Assembly (NCBI GenBank): GCA_037951165.1
Contig: JBBDHG010000024.1
Location: 7,342,001-7,406,000, forward strand
Direction: 5' to 3'
DNA: 64,000 nt
Source of the DNA: Lophius americanus
Lineage: Eukaryota; Chordata; Actinopteri; Lophiiformes; Lophiidae
In this document: piece by piece, positions 48,735 through 61,040 of the stretch
Layout: each line of letters opens with the position of its first letter
Position numbering within the stretch: position 1 is the first letter of the stretch
Notes under the pieces: model-generated
The model's database searches: none
What the model was told of the DNA's origin: nothing
What the model saw: only the letters and a program-made list of their open reading frames with translations
Made by a program: the position numbers and the translations under genes

Positions 48735-49290
48735 CCGCCTAGGTGGGTTTACATGGAACACTTTTCTCGTTTCCGAATTAAACCTTTCCAAATTGCAATG
48801 TGGGTCGCCTGTTTACATGACTTTTGATCTTTTCCGACCCGGTCCACACAACCGTTCATAAGGTGGCGATAATGCTTCAGTGAGCTCGGTGAGTTGGGTG
48901 CCGACCGCCAACAAGCACCCAAAAGAAGAATATGCCAAAGAGGGCATGCGCGGAAGTAACTTTTCGCCCATCTAACTGTCCACAAAGGTTAAAATATTTC
49001 AAAGTTGCAATGAATAAATAACTCTCCGATTCAGACCGGTACTGTTTTGAAGTTGCCGTATTCAAAATCCGTTGCGGCGCTGAAAAACTTAGCGGAGCAT
49101 AACATCAAGACACTGGGCGTGCGCAGATAAAACTCCAACAGAAAGCTTTCCGATACAGCGTTTACATGCAGCGACTGGCTATCGGAAAGGCCTTCCGAAA
49201 GGATTTTGACTCCCTCCTTGCAAAGGAATGAAATCTAAATCGGAAAGGTTCTTTCTCCATTCACCTGGTATATCCTGTGTAATTCACCGG
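48735..49290. mobile_element. MITE-like repeat (TTTCCGA/TCGGAAA-rich)
   Basis: The left end reads CCTAGGTGGGTTTACATGGA and the right end GGTTCTTTCTCCATTCACCT, weakly inverted (AGGTG/CACCT). Inside, TTTCCGA-like words at the left and TCGGAAA-like words at the right face each other (48765-48840 against 49180-49250). GTTTACATG occurs near both ends. No open frame of note. It sits where the Tc1 remnant is truncated, suggesting insertion into it. The family name is unknown. Confidence 0.45.
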
Positions 49291-49750
49291 CCATCCTCAG
49301 GTCACGCACACTTTTCTATGGTATTTAACGGTCCTTGAAAAGAAGCTGTAACAAAATATTCAAATTATTTTTTGATTTGTTAAGTTCTCAGGAATGCAAC
49401 TAATTTCCACCTTTAATGTCATATTTATTGTTATTTAGTTACTCAATAAAACATATACAGATATATACAATATGCAGGAAAACAGACGACTGCACTTTAC
49501 ATATTATTAAAAAAAGAAACAAAAATCAGTTCGTAAATTGCCGTCACAGTCCTCCATCTATTGTTTCAGAAATTTCAACAGAAGCTTTATTTAAAGATTA
49601 CAAGATTGCCTAACACACAGCAAATTTTCTCTTATTATACATGTGCAATACCAATAGTCTTTTTTTTTCAATTCCCTTATTAAACAATCCCTCGACCTCC
49701 GTTTTCAGTTCCCATTGGCTGATTTGTATACAAGCAGTTGAGCTCATAAG

Positions 49751-49822
49751 GAAGAAGAGAAGAGAAGAGAAGAGAAGAGAAGAGAAGAGAAGAGAAGAGA
49801 CGAGAAGAGAAGAGAAGAGAAG
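49751..49822 (+). repeat. (AAGAG)n pentanucleotide microsatellite
   Basis: About 14 AGAAG units with one C substitution near 49801, followed by degenerate AG-rich DNA. It lies in the probable mn1 3' UTR, so the transcript would carry CTTCT repeats. Confidence 0.95.
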
Positions 49823-49961
49823 TGAAACGAAGAGAAAAAGAAAAAGAAAAACTTGCTTTGACAAAATGGGAAAATGTTACGTTCATAAAAAGAATGTCTG
49901 AGTTACATTCATGCATTTTCACCCTCTTCTCATCTTCCTATAGTTCTGCTTCATTTGAAGA

Positions 49962-49985
49962 GGGGGATGGGGGTGGGGGGGGGGG
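49962..49985 (+). repeat. G-rich run (G5-AT-G5-T-G11)
   Basis: Three G blocks including 11 in a row could fold as a G-quadruplex on the plus strand. It falls within the probable mn1 3' UTR but on the non-transcript strand. Confidence 0.85.
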
Positions 49986-50191
49986 TGCTGACTCTATTTC
50001 TGTTTACATTAGGAGAGTGAATTTAGAGGGGGTGGGGCATCATTGCCTTTATTGGAGGGAAAATGTACATTAGAGCCGGATCAATAAACGAGGCGGTGTC
50101 TAATTAGCACTAAAACTCATGAGATCATGTTTTCGCAACAAAAGAATCACCACTGGTATACAATCAAAGCCAATGACAACAGAATATCTCA

Positions 50192-50210
50192 TCTTCTTCT
50201 TCTTCTTCTT
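50192..50210 (+). repeat. short (TTC)n run
   Basis: About six TTC units in the probable 3' UTR. Confidence 0.9.
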
Positions 50211-50590
50211 CATCTCCTTCTACTTTTTCTTGCTTTGAATTCTCTTCCTTTTGAAATTTATGCATTTTTCTTCAACAAAGAAAATAAAACAAAAAGAAAA
50301 ATATGGATTTGAGGTTTTCCAGATGTGGGCGTGGTTGACTGGAGCCCGCGCTGGATTGTCCAGCAGTGTAGGAAGAGTGTGTCAGAAAAAAAAAACATGG
50401 TATTTTCATGTGTGTGAGTGTGTGTGAGTGTCTGCGGTCATATCTGCATTCATGAGTGTAAATGTCTTTCTGTCCCTGAACAGGCAGGAGTTGCTTGCAG
50501 TTGCCTTTTTCGACACCTGTTTCATCATTATTTGTCCGATGACTCATCTCGATTTGTTCTTTCCATCTTCCTGCCGGGCCTACTTTCTGT

Positions 50591-50802
50591 TCAAGTCAGT
50601 GCCGCCACGAATGTCCCGAATCGGTTGGAGATATCAGAGTGGAGAGAGCGCCAGGACGTGACGGGACCCCCTCGGCCCTTACTTTCCCCCAGCTCGTCTG
50701 TGCAGTGGACGGACAAACACTGCAGATGGTTCCCACCGCTGCTCCCGCCTCCTCCGGCTCCTGGAGGCCCGGCCCCGGCCTTACTCTGGGTCAGCTCCGA
50801 TT
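50591..50802 (-). CDS. mn1: mn1 last coding exon (conserved C-terminus and stop)
   Basis: This 212-bp coding segment supplies the last 70 whole residues of MN1 and the stop (50593-50591). It begins after a strong acceptor: the AG is at 50804-50803, preceded by a pyrimidine tract and a branch-like TTAAC about 30 bases upstream. It starts in phase 1, so the G left by the upstream exon joins AA to make Glu, and the frame runs through without a break. The product has a fish-variable Gly/Pro/Ala-rich linker, then [18 protein letters not shown] and a terminal [25 protein letters not shown] tail (21 residues, almost identical to mammalian MN1). In humans, truncations removing this C-terminus stabilise MN1 and cause a craniofacial/brain syndrome, so its conservation fits a regulatory role. 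The open frame upstream of 50802 ([11 protein letters not shown]...) is intron read-through. Confidence 0.95.
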
Positions 50803-52847
50803 CTGCAGATAAGCACAGAGAGGAGGAGGATGTTAAGTAAGACTGCGCTAAGATGAAAAACAACTTCGATCAACTCTCTGATACAGATGAACCATCTAAA
50901 ATACACCCTTCTAATTAAACCAGTGTCATTTTCACATCCCACTCCAAATCTGAACTGTGAAATTAATTCAACACGATTCATCAAAAAAAAAGAAAAAAAA
51001 AAGACCCAGATCGGACGCTGTAAGCAAAGCTTCGTCACCACACATCCCTCCTACTCCTTCTGCCTAATAAACACATGTGAAAACACACACAAACATATAC
51101 ACACTCGCTCACTCCCAATCCTGTTTGCAAATCTGAAACACTCCTGCATGTGAGGAGGTCAAAGGGCACAGACAATACTGGCCTTTAACCCTGCTTGACC
51201 CAGTTTACCGGCGCAATCGCCGAGCCACAGTATCGACCCTTTGTGTCACCCAGGTGTGGGGCATCATATTAAACGGGTGCACCTAAAAATCCATGCACAA
51301 GTTAATTACGAGTCACATAGAGATCAGCTGAGCCGCAGAGTTAATGCTGACGCTGAGATGTGTGCTAAGGATACGAGGCGAGGGGACGACTGACGAAACC
51401 AGAACGTGCAGAAACAGCCAGTCATCAAAATAATCAAACTGTCTTCCATAAGTGGGGCACGATAATTCTGCGTGTCTTACAACAAACACAGAAGCCTAGC
51501 CACCAAAAGAATATAATGGGCCTTAAAAGTAGACAAAAACACCCAAACGTAAGCAAGTTGTGTTTATTACGAAATATGACGTTATCGATGTCATTTAAGT
51601 CTCCTGATTGAGGGGATTTTAATTATGTATGCCATAACATGGTGCATCGTCTCATTGGACAAAGTTAGACAGAAATAGGACTCATCCCTCCACGAGACAC
51701 GGCTTTTCATTTCCTTTCATGAAATTTGACTGCAGCAAACTGAGGGCGAGGAGAAGACAAAATAGAACCAGAGGACCATAGGAAGAGAATCGGAGCAATG
51801 CTGGGGTTGTGTGTTCTGACACCAGTGTTGCATCTTGTGCTTTGGGTTTTTCCTCCAAGGAAGCCCAAAGCACAGAGGAAGATCGTGTGAAGATGTTCTG
51901 TTTAAATCGGTCCGATTATTCTCCTCATCGCACACAGCCGTACGCCGCGTGGATGGTGAGGGGGATCTGCTGCACGCGGCTTTAAGGCGCAGGGACGACC
52001 GGGTGTCTGAGCGCAGAGAGGTAGAAAACAGCTCTGACAAGCTGAGTTACACGTGTCGGAGAAGGGAGAGTCTGTGATGGGCGACAAAGGCGACGCAACA
52101 GAGGCTGCAGATCACAACACTCGGCTCAGTCTGCTGCCACTCACCTGAGAGAAAAGAGAAGCATGTGCATCCCCAAACCTACCCCCACAGACACAGACAC
52201 ACACACACACACACACACTCACACACAGACACACACACATCCCACACGTCCCTGCCATCTTTGTATGTTACTCCGGTTTTGCTTCCTGTTCTCATCTCTG
52301 CTTTCACAAACCCTGAGGCGGCAGTGACACCATGTTAGCAAAACAGAGCTACGGAAGAGAGGGCTAGTCCAGACCTGGCAGCCAGGACAACCAAGAAAGG
52401 CAGGCGAGCAGACATGCAGGCAGTGAGGCAGGATTGCCCCCCAGCCTGTCTGGGCTGCGACCACTGGAATGGAAAAGTGGGGGGATTTGGGAAAAGGTCA
52501 CGCAGCCAAGCCCCCCGTTGTTCCGTTTGTCTCTCTGACTCCACATCGCTGAGAATTTTTTTCCATCTCCCTCCAAAGGTCTGGAGAAGTGGTGTAAGTA
52601 GGGGCTGAGGGTGGAGGGTTAGTGTTGGTGGTGACAGGATCTAACGTTTGCCAGAGGGTCCAGTCATACACCTCAGTGTGGCAGAGTATCACCCCCGCCC
52701 CTTCCACCCGCTCACACTCTCTCTTCCGAGCGCCATGCCCTCCAGCAACCGCCGGCAGCTCATGCTAGCTGGGCACAGCAGGGTCCGCGTCGGCCTGAAT
52801 AGGCAGCCAAGCGTTCCCCTGGCGCACTGCTGACACACAGCAAACTG

Positions 52848-53058
52848 ACAACACACACACAGGCAAAAACACACAACACGCCAACCGCTGCTGCCGCCGC
52901 CATACTCACACCGGCCCTCAGCTGCTGCTCCACATACACACACGTGAAAACACAGACACACAGACACTCATATACACACACAGACAAACACAAACAGACA
53001 CACAGACACTCATAAACACACACAGACAAACACACACACACACACACACACACTCGCA
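52848..53058 (+). repeat. CA-rich low-complexity block with internal duplication
   Basis: AC-rich throughout. A unit containing CACAGACACTCATA(T/A)ACACA and CAGACAAACAC occurs twice about 44 bp apart (near 52957 and 53001). The Cys/Val-rich frames here are artefacts. Confidence 0.8.
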
Positions 53059-53137
53059 TATAGCAACACAGACCCAGTTAGACAGATAGACAGTGGGAAA
53101 CATGCTGACAAAAAATACATATAGCTCCAAATGTGTT

Positions 53138-53138
<1 letters not shown>

Positions 53139-53214
<76 letters not shown>
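53139..53214 (+). repeat. (CA)n microsatellite, 76 bp
   Basis: An uninterrupted run of about 38 CA units in the mn1 intron. Confidence 0.97.
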
Positions 53215-53217
<3 letters not shown>

Positions 53218-53324
53218 GTATATATCTATCTTTTGAACAATCCCGGGATCCATGTTGAGATGCGACCTCATCAAAAAGGATTTTATTCACATATAGACGC
53301 AAGAATTGTGTTGAAAAATGATCT

Positions 53325-53660
53325 GCTCTCTCTGAATCAGAACCAGAAATACTTTATTGATTCCTGGTGGAAATTATACCACAGCGGTTGCCCACATTAA
53401 TTCTAAGAGAAATAGGAATCTTAGCATATAAAAAACAGAATAAAAAATAATACACACTACATGGTGTGTATGCCACATACTGGTGGACGATGAATACCAG
53501 AGTGAATGTGAATAATAAGTAGCACGAATGTCATTATTTCACTGTTATAACACTGTAATATATATATATTATATAAATATATTATAATTATATATTATTA
53601 CTGCACATTTTTTCCATAATGCTGCTGCAATTGTTAAATAATTGCACAGGATGTGGCTTA
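53325..53660 (-). repeat. LINE-tail-like interspersed repeat
   Basis: Begins TCTGAATCAGAACCAGAAAT then ACTTTATTGATTCCTGGTGG, matching a fish repeat opening I know (TCTGAATCAGAAATACTTTATTGATCCC). An A-rich stretch, a TTATTGCACA-like word and an (AT)-rich insertion (53558-53600) follow, as in that family. The orientation given assumes it is the reverse complement of a LINE 3' end. Confidence 0.6.
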
Positions 53661-55489
53661 AAGGTGTTTTAACGGAGTTCACTTCCTGTTCAGATTGCTT
53701 GACACTCATTGGGTCGAGCCCATAAGACCCGTGGCACTTTGTGGTGCATCTTGATGGCGTCAGTCATCGGCTGGGTTACGTGAAGGTGGCTAATTTTACA
53801 TTACACCTTTCAATTAGCAGTGTGTGTGCTAAAACCCACCACTTGTAAAATAAGCCACTTGCAAACACCACAGGATTAATGCCGTATTACAGGGGTAGCC
53901 AGAGGAATCGAGACACTACCCTTAAATTGTAACCATTATCCATGGCCGCGTGTTCCCCCGCAAGTGGAAAAGGCAGTGTGAAATTCTACATCACCCAAGT
54001 CTAAATCCCAAATCACCATGACATTTTACAAGCAGGCAAATCTTTTTATATATAGAATAAGATCCATCTTGTTACGGTTGTTCCCTGACTAACGCAGAAT
54101 CATATCCACTGTAAAATCTCAATAATAGCCTATTCATCTGAGGGAAACAAGTGCTAAGCTTGAATGAGCAAGGGGGAAAATACCTAATAAAAAAAGGCAA
54201 CAGCAAGAGCGCAAGCAGCTGCAACCAGCCACAAACACACCTAAATGTCCTTAACTGCATTACAGCCAGGAGAGATTACCATAGTGATGTGTTAAGTAAA
54301 TAGTGAATTTAAATGGGATGCATTTACATCGCCGTATCTCTCGCCTCCAGTGTTGCATTTTGTTATTTAATGCCTGAAAGAAAGACGCACACACGTACGT
54401 AACAGCGGGGCTTTTGGAGCCGTCTCACACACACAGTCAGAGACGATTTACTGAGATGAGTGGAGCTTGGAATGCCATGAAGGCTGGGAGCTCACTGCTC
54501 AGCTCTGCTTGTCTGGATGACACCAATGTGTCTGGAAGCTGACGGCCTGACACGGGTTTACATGTCATACCACACACACACTCAGAAACACTCGCCACGG
54601 CGCAGCCACGTAAACAACGGCTGCCCGGAGACGATTGTCTCGCAATTTGATAATAACTGCAGCAGCAAGCCGTTATTTTATCAGTTTGTCTTAAAAAAAA
54701 AAAAGCATCACTTAAAAATGTTAACAGGCGTATTTATTTGTGAGATAAGTCGAACAGAAAGTAAAATTTTAAAAAATCATGCCAGAAAAAGTGCGTGAGA
54801 GGTTTTTGTATGTTCCTCAGAGCCGTCACGGTGATTTCCCAGGCCCCAGAATCCCATGCGGCAGGCCTCTGCCCTTTCTATCCCGAGCTCTATACTTCCA
54901 TGACGACACTTCACCTTTAACCCCCTGCTCCCGAGGCCACGACCCCGTCCTCCCTGAACACAAACCAACCCAATGAGAACACTCCGCTGGCTGACAAAAA
55001 CACCCAAAGGCCTCCGCTCCTATGACAGTGTGTGACATCAGGTCAGATTCCTTTAGCATAACAACTACCACTATGGTGGTGTGCGAGGAGTCCGTCTTTG
55101 TCAGCACAAAACCGCCGTCACAATCCCCAGAAAGGGTTTAAAAAAGAAAAAGAAAAAAGGGAGGCGCAGGATGTGAAAACATCTTCTTTGGGTAAAATAT
55201 AAAAAAATGTAACTTTCAGAACATGAGGGTTTACAGAAAAAAAGACCCAGGAAGTCAAGATCTCCCTCAAGTATTCACTGCGAATATGGAGGCTAACAGT
55301 GGTCCAAGGGAACCCAAAGGTGGGTAGGATGCAAGACCCCCCCTCATCTACACCCTACTGCCGTAGGGTCACCTCTTCCCTCAGAGCCGGGAGGATATCT
55401 GGAGGGAGCAGGGGGCACATTTCTCAGGCGGGGGCAGAAGGGTTATTTTGGTTTGAATTTCCTCACTGTTCTCCGTCCTGCAACATAAA

Positions 55490-55506
55490 GGGGGGGGGGG
55501 GGGGGG
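55490..55506 (+). repeat. poly(G) run, 17 bases
   Basis: Uninterrupted. A second run of 14 G lies at 55860-55873. Both are in the mn1 intron, so the pre-mRNA would carry C runs. Confidence 0.9.
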
Positions 55507-55580
55507 ACTTGCCTAGGCAGGGATTGCCCATGGCGTTCATTACCTTCTCTCCAGCAGCACACCCATTCACATACACCCCC

Positions 55581-55582
<2 letters not shown>

Positions 55583-55617
<35 letters not shown>

Positions 55618-55645
55618 CCCCACACACACACACACACACACACAC
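55583..55645 (+). repeat. compound (CA)n / poly(C) microsatellite
   Basis: Two CA runs separated by a short C run near 55615. Confidence 0.93.
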
Positions 55646-57832
55646 TCACAACCACACACACTCACCTCCCCTTCTGGCCACAACAAGTGCTTCGGAAACC
55701 AGACACAAATCAGATGATGGGAAGTGATTTAGTGGCTCCTTCATAACTCACAGCCATGTCCAGGACCTGTCCACAATGTCATCCAAGTCAGTGACGTATT
55801 GATCTACTTCGCTGTCTCTATTTTGTCTCAGCACAGTGGGACAAAATGTGTTTTCATCTGGGGGGGGGGGGGGTTTGCTTTCCAGAAAAAGTCAACCACA
55901 CATGAAAACAGTGGCCATTCTGAGATTTTGACAGAGTCTCAGAATGAATGCAGTCAGTGTGATCATGAGTTCTGCTCCACGGCTGAATCGGTAGTAAAAA
56001 GAACAAATTCTTATTTAAAAATGTCCATAAAGTAAGCCGTATTTATGTGTGCTTAAAGCGAGAGTGAACAATAGCAACGGAACATGAACTCGATGGAAGA
56101 GAAAAGGTTTGATGTTGAATTATTTTCTCTTCCATAAATGTAAATGTAGCTATTATCCGGCCCCTCGCCTCCTGAGCGAAACTACAGATGTTACCAGAGA
56201 AAGAAAAAAAGAAGAAAAACACACATCTCTATCTCTCTTACTCGCTCTCTCACTCCATCAGTCTCCACTTCTGTCTCCCAGGAGAAACTGCTCCAGTGTC
56301 ATAACTCATTTGTCAATTCCTCAATACAAATTAAAGGCACCTGACGACTACCTGTACGGCTAATAACATAACCGATGTTGGCAGCGTGACAGCAGCTACA
56401 CCTCTGGGAACCCGACGACACACACGCAAAAACACCTTTACAAATTTGCAAGCGGGACGAATACGAAGCCAGGACACCTTTTAGCAGCTTCCTCCGCTCA
56501 TTCTCTGAGGCGCTGGACATTTAGAGGCTTCATTCTGTGCATCTCGTAGATAAATTCAGCTTTCCACTAGCCAGGAGAGCATTTACCACATGCTGAGGCA
56601 AGTTTTATTTCACTCTAGCACCCTTCCCCCCGGGGGAAAAACAAAACACTGGATGAGCTGCTGTAGGTTGAGAATCCATCCAAGCAAAAAAAGGCCTGAC
56701 ACCTTTGCTCGTCTTCTTCTCTCTCTCGGTGGAACGTTCACTTTACAAAACACCCTCTTTAAAAATCACTTTAATTGAATGAGATGCTTTTAACAGCGGC
56801 GCTACTCTTAAATATTTTTTCAACGCATTAGAATGAAACGAGCGCGATCCATCAAGCGAGGCACCTGAGATTGAGGGCTGAAGCCATGACATCAGTCTAA
56901 ATAAATCAAGCTTCACGTCTCAAGCTGCAGCGCCCGCAAACCTGCACTCTGTCATGGGCAGAAATACTGCACAATTATCACACGACAAGAGTAAAAAGCG
57001 TCCTTTGATTTCCTTGGAGTGGACATGCGTCTCTGAGATTATGGTGGGTTTTGGTTCTGTAAATGTTGCTGATAATAGAAATGAACTGGGTGTATTTGCA
57101 CCCTTGCTGAACCTGTCAGCAACCAAGTAACCTTACAAGAGTTGCCTGAGGATAAATTATGACTTTTAGAAACAATATTACCCCGGCTAATTGCTATTAT
57201 TATCATAATGATTATAGTTACTGCAGTACAGCAGCGTGTGAGCAGCTTGCTTGATGTGTGTTGTTGAAAAAGTCAATATGAAACACCTTGTAATGACAGG
57301 TAAAGAACATAGACTGCCCTGAGCGGGTTTTTTTTTTTTCTCCTCCACATTCAAGCACATGCCAATCACCTTCTTCTTTTTTTTAGAAAAAGGAAATAGA
57401 AATTACTGGTGTGATTTGTGGGGTTGTTGTCGTGCTGAAATGTCAGAGGCAGCGAGTCTCGCAGGACTGTTCTCGGCGGTGGAATATCAATACGGCTCCT
57501 TCCGCAGATTTAAGTGCTTTCTAGCAGGTGTGATAAGATGCAAGTCGCCTCTTTTCAAATCTGTCAAAGTCGGAGCGAGGGAAATTTGATCATTATTAGA
57601 GCTGTTTGCAGGCTGATTACCGAGAGGGACGAGTGAAACTGGTCCACGGGGTCAGCTGTGAAGTGTTTCAAGTTATGCTAATAAAAGAAAAAAGAAAAAA
57701 AAAAGAAAAAAGAACTGAATCACTTCCTACGCCTGCTGGTTGTCTGTTATCAAGACGATGCATGAGTTCCCCCGAATAAACGGCCTGCTCCTGGCTCCGA
57801 TATGCAGAAGGGAAAGGAAGAGGAAGAGTGTG

Positions 57833-57834
<2 letters not shown>

Positions 57835-57872
<38 letters not shown>
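57835..57872 (+). repeat. (AT)n microsatellite
   Basis: About 18 AT units, which could extrude as a cruciform. Confidence 0.95.
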
Positions 57873-57876
<4 letters not shown>

Positions 57877-60429
57877 ACTTTTTGGGTTTTTTTTATCTAA
57901 AAAGGGAAATGATGTGAACTGACACCATACAAGGAGAGTATCTTGTGTGTACCTCGACTCCTGCCCTCCGTGGGAGCGTGAGTTGCAGTGCAGCACACGA
58001 GCATCTGCAGGCCGCGAGCCGAAGCAGCAGGTATGAGTGTGAAAAACTTGAGCTACATGCTGTCACATAGAGACGAGGCCACATATGGTGTCCGAAGGGG
58101 GGCGGCTGCCGCATCACGCAATGACTTTAAACTGGCACACAGGGAGCAGAGAGAGGGTGAGATCTCAGCTCTGAGAGGAAAAACTCCTCTGCAGCGACAC
58201 ACAGAGTCTAACTTTTCTGTTTAAGACTTACTGAGGAAGAAGTAAGCGAAACGCCGTCGCTGTCTCCTTCAAATCATAGCGAGACGTCTCTCTTATGCAA
58301 ACACACCTGGCAACAAAACCATCTGACGTCCCTGTGAAGTTTCACCCATGCAGCTTCACTCACCGAGCCACGGAAGCATTCACCTCATGCTGACCCTTGA
58401 CCCCCCCCCCCCTACGCTGTAGACTTTCACTGCAATCAACTCATCAGGAGCGATCGCACGCCAAAGTACACACAGCATCTTAATGCGCCTTCTTTTCTTT
58501 CCTTTTTTTCAATTCTCATGCAGCCAACTTCCCAAAAACAACAAAAAACACGTCGCGTATGAATTTCCACCACTCTGACCAGAAACATGTCATATTTGAA
58601 CTACAGTTCTGAGCTAGAGTCACAACTTTCCTCAAACTCCAACAGACTTCTAATAGAACTCAAACGCTCTTCATTTTGGTGATTCATTTAAAGCATTTGT
58701 GTGTAAATGGAGCAGTTTTTTGAAAATCCACAGCAGTCATTCAGAGGGAAGTCAGTTGGAGTCATAGAGGAGATTCGGTGCGGATTATAGCTATAAATAA
58801 ATTATTTTTGACACTTAATTGAATTTTTCTTTCTAACCCACCTTATTTCTTTTGCATCTCATAATTAGGTCGCAATAGTGAGGCGATAAAAGTGTTTTAT
58901 TTATTTATTTATTTTGTTACTCATTTTTATGCCATTTGAGTGAATGGCTCCTTTTCTATTTATTTGTTTATACTGTGATGTTTTTGGTTTTTATCATCTT
59001 TTGGGTGGAACCCCAGGGAAGAATAGTCATGACCGCGGTGATAATTAACGGGGATCCTAAATAAAGTGAAGTAAACGGGCCCTAATGATCCCATAGAACG
59101 CTCATTCTTAAAGAGGGTAATAATCTGTGTATGATTCTACACTCCTGAGAGAGAGAGGGATATATAGGAAAAGGAATTTGTCTCACTGACAAAGAAGGTT
59201 TTTGTAATTGTATAAGCAGAATGAAAATGTGCATATAATTCAGTCTTTTATAAGCATTCTGAATCTTTACACTGCAGAAAATGTACACTTTTATAGATTG
59301 AAAAAAAATCATTGGAATTAGATAAATTAAGATAACACCAATGAAAATAATTATCTTTGAACAATTATGTTGACCAATTGACTTTTTTTTTCATGCATAT
59401 GGGTAATGAATAAATGAATTAGCCTGATTTTTATTTGTTATTTTTTTAAACGAGTGTCATAACACTCCAGGGTCTGACTTTCCTTCATCACACAGAGGAG
59501 TGGGAGATGTTTTTCAGCAAGAGATGTTGACTCCTGCGAATCTACGCTGAGGCTTATGATTTATCTGAACTGATTACGTTACTTTTCTGCCTTGTGTGTA
59601 GCCTAAGCATCAGATTCAATCTAAAAAAAATCCCACCTCCCCCCACCAAACGCACCTCCACCCTTTTTCTTTCTTTTCTTTCCCCATCTTTTCTGTCTGA
59701 AGCACTCAAATGAGAAACTGTCAGGAGCCGTGATTTGTGCTAACTAGCTATCGATCGCTCCAGAGCTGCAAGTCTTGTGTCCATGCAGGGAGGGCTGAGA
59801 GAGGAGAGAGGAGAGGAGGAGAGACGGAGATGGGAAGAGAGAGGAGATAAAAGGAGAGGGGAGGGAGGAGGGGGAGAATAAATTTGACTGTTCTACATTT
59901 CAATAACTGCTGAATTTATAATGTTAACAGTGCGATCAGCCCTGAAGAAAATAAAACAGTGGGAGCAACAGGATGAGTGGAGATGACTTTTTATCAGTCG
60001 TGGGTTTCCCACTCAAAAGAATTTTCATTAATCAATATCAAAGTGATGATGTTATCACTCCTCTGTATTAGTGGGATTTTTTTCTTTTCTTTCAACCCTA
60101 TGCTCTGTTTGTTGTTGCTGTTTTTTTTTTATTGTGTAAACTACTTTATTTTTTTTATCAATTATCAGAGGAAAAATAATGGGAGTAAAAAAGCCACAGT
60201 GTTGAATGAGCTGGTGATTAATTTAGCTGAGAAGACTATCGGAGAGTTGTAAGGAAAATAAATATCTCGATGGGTTGTGATGTTTTTCCTTATTCTCCCT
60301 CAAATTAATTTGATTGAATTTTTTTTTTTTCTTCTACTGATTTATAAACGAGCACCTTTCACATGAGACGAAATGGAAAGTTAGATTCTCATAGGAGCAG
60401 TTTCAGCGATACTACCCGACACCCTGCGC

Positions 60430-60545
60430 TAAGTCTTGTTTAAACAATGCGCCTGGACTCCAGACGCCTTACGATGCGCGCTCCCGCGCCGCGCCGCGCC
60501 ATTCCGCGCCGCGCCGTGCTGCACCCGCGCGGATCAGAACAAAGA
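60430..60545. other. isolated CpG-rich patch in mn1 intron
   Basis: About 115 bases dense in CpG (GCGCGCTCCCGCGCCGCGCC and similar words, CGCGCCG recurring at 60484-60517), flanked on both sides by AT-rich DNA. Too short to be a standard CpG island. It lies about 1.6 kb downstream of the mn1 donor site. Confidence 0.7.
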
Positions 60546-60879
60546 GGCGCTCCAGACTCGAAGAGCAAAACTCACAAAAAAGATTTTATTTCAGTGCATA
60601 ACGGAGGCTTCCCCGATGCTCAAACCTCAACCTGACGGTGTTTCTTTTTCCTTTCTTTTTAACGCAGCAACGTCGACATTTTCGAACGAGTCGAATTAGG
60701 CCTATTTTAAAAACAGCCAATGTAAAAGAATCAGAGGGGAAAACATGAAAAATAAATATATATATAGAGAGAAAAATATATCGATAAATAAAATTCTGCA
60801 ATTATAGTTCATTGTAATACATGCAATTTGTTTGAATTGCGATAAGAGCACCAGAAATAGTGTCAATTAAGCAATTTCC

Positions 60880-61040
60880 CATTCCTCTGAACAAAAAATA
60901 ATACCGAATAATACAACTAGTAATAAAATAATAATAATAATATTGTTCTGTATTGATGTTATTATTATTGTAATTATAAATTATAACAGAAATAATAATT
61001 AAAAGAATAAAATTAATTATTCTTAACTTTTATCTATAAT
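60880..61040. repeat. AT-rich low-complexity stretch (AATAAT words)
   Basis: Runs of AATAATA and TTATTATTG and little else. Nothing coding. Confidence 0.7.

Larger units (their letters stand above)
49410..50590 (-). other. mn1: probable mn1 3' UTR with poly(A) signals
   Basis: Directly downstream of the mn1 stop. On the minus strand AATAAA occurs at 50053-50048, 49591-49586 and 49429-49424. The stretch 49630-49410 read on the minus strand is AT-rich with T-rich and TGTA-type motifs, as in vertebrate 3' ends. The human last exon is about 2.8 kb, mostly UTR, so the true end could lie further down, near 48 kb. The tract contains a pentanucleotide microsatellite and a poly(G) run on the plus strand. 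The extent is inferred; RNA-seq or 3'-end reads would settle it. Confidence 0.4.

Noticed and set aside
50803..50863. Upstream extension of the last mn1 exon to a Met at 50863
   Set aside because: A strong acceptor at 50804-50803 in the right phase separates it; the upstream residues are pyrimidine-tract read-through.
52689..53302. Cys/Val-rich frames up to 118 codons
   Set aside because: Translations of (CA)n repeats.
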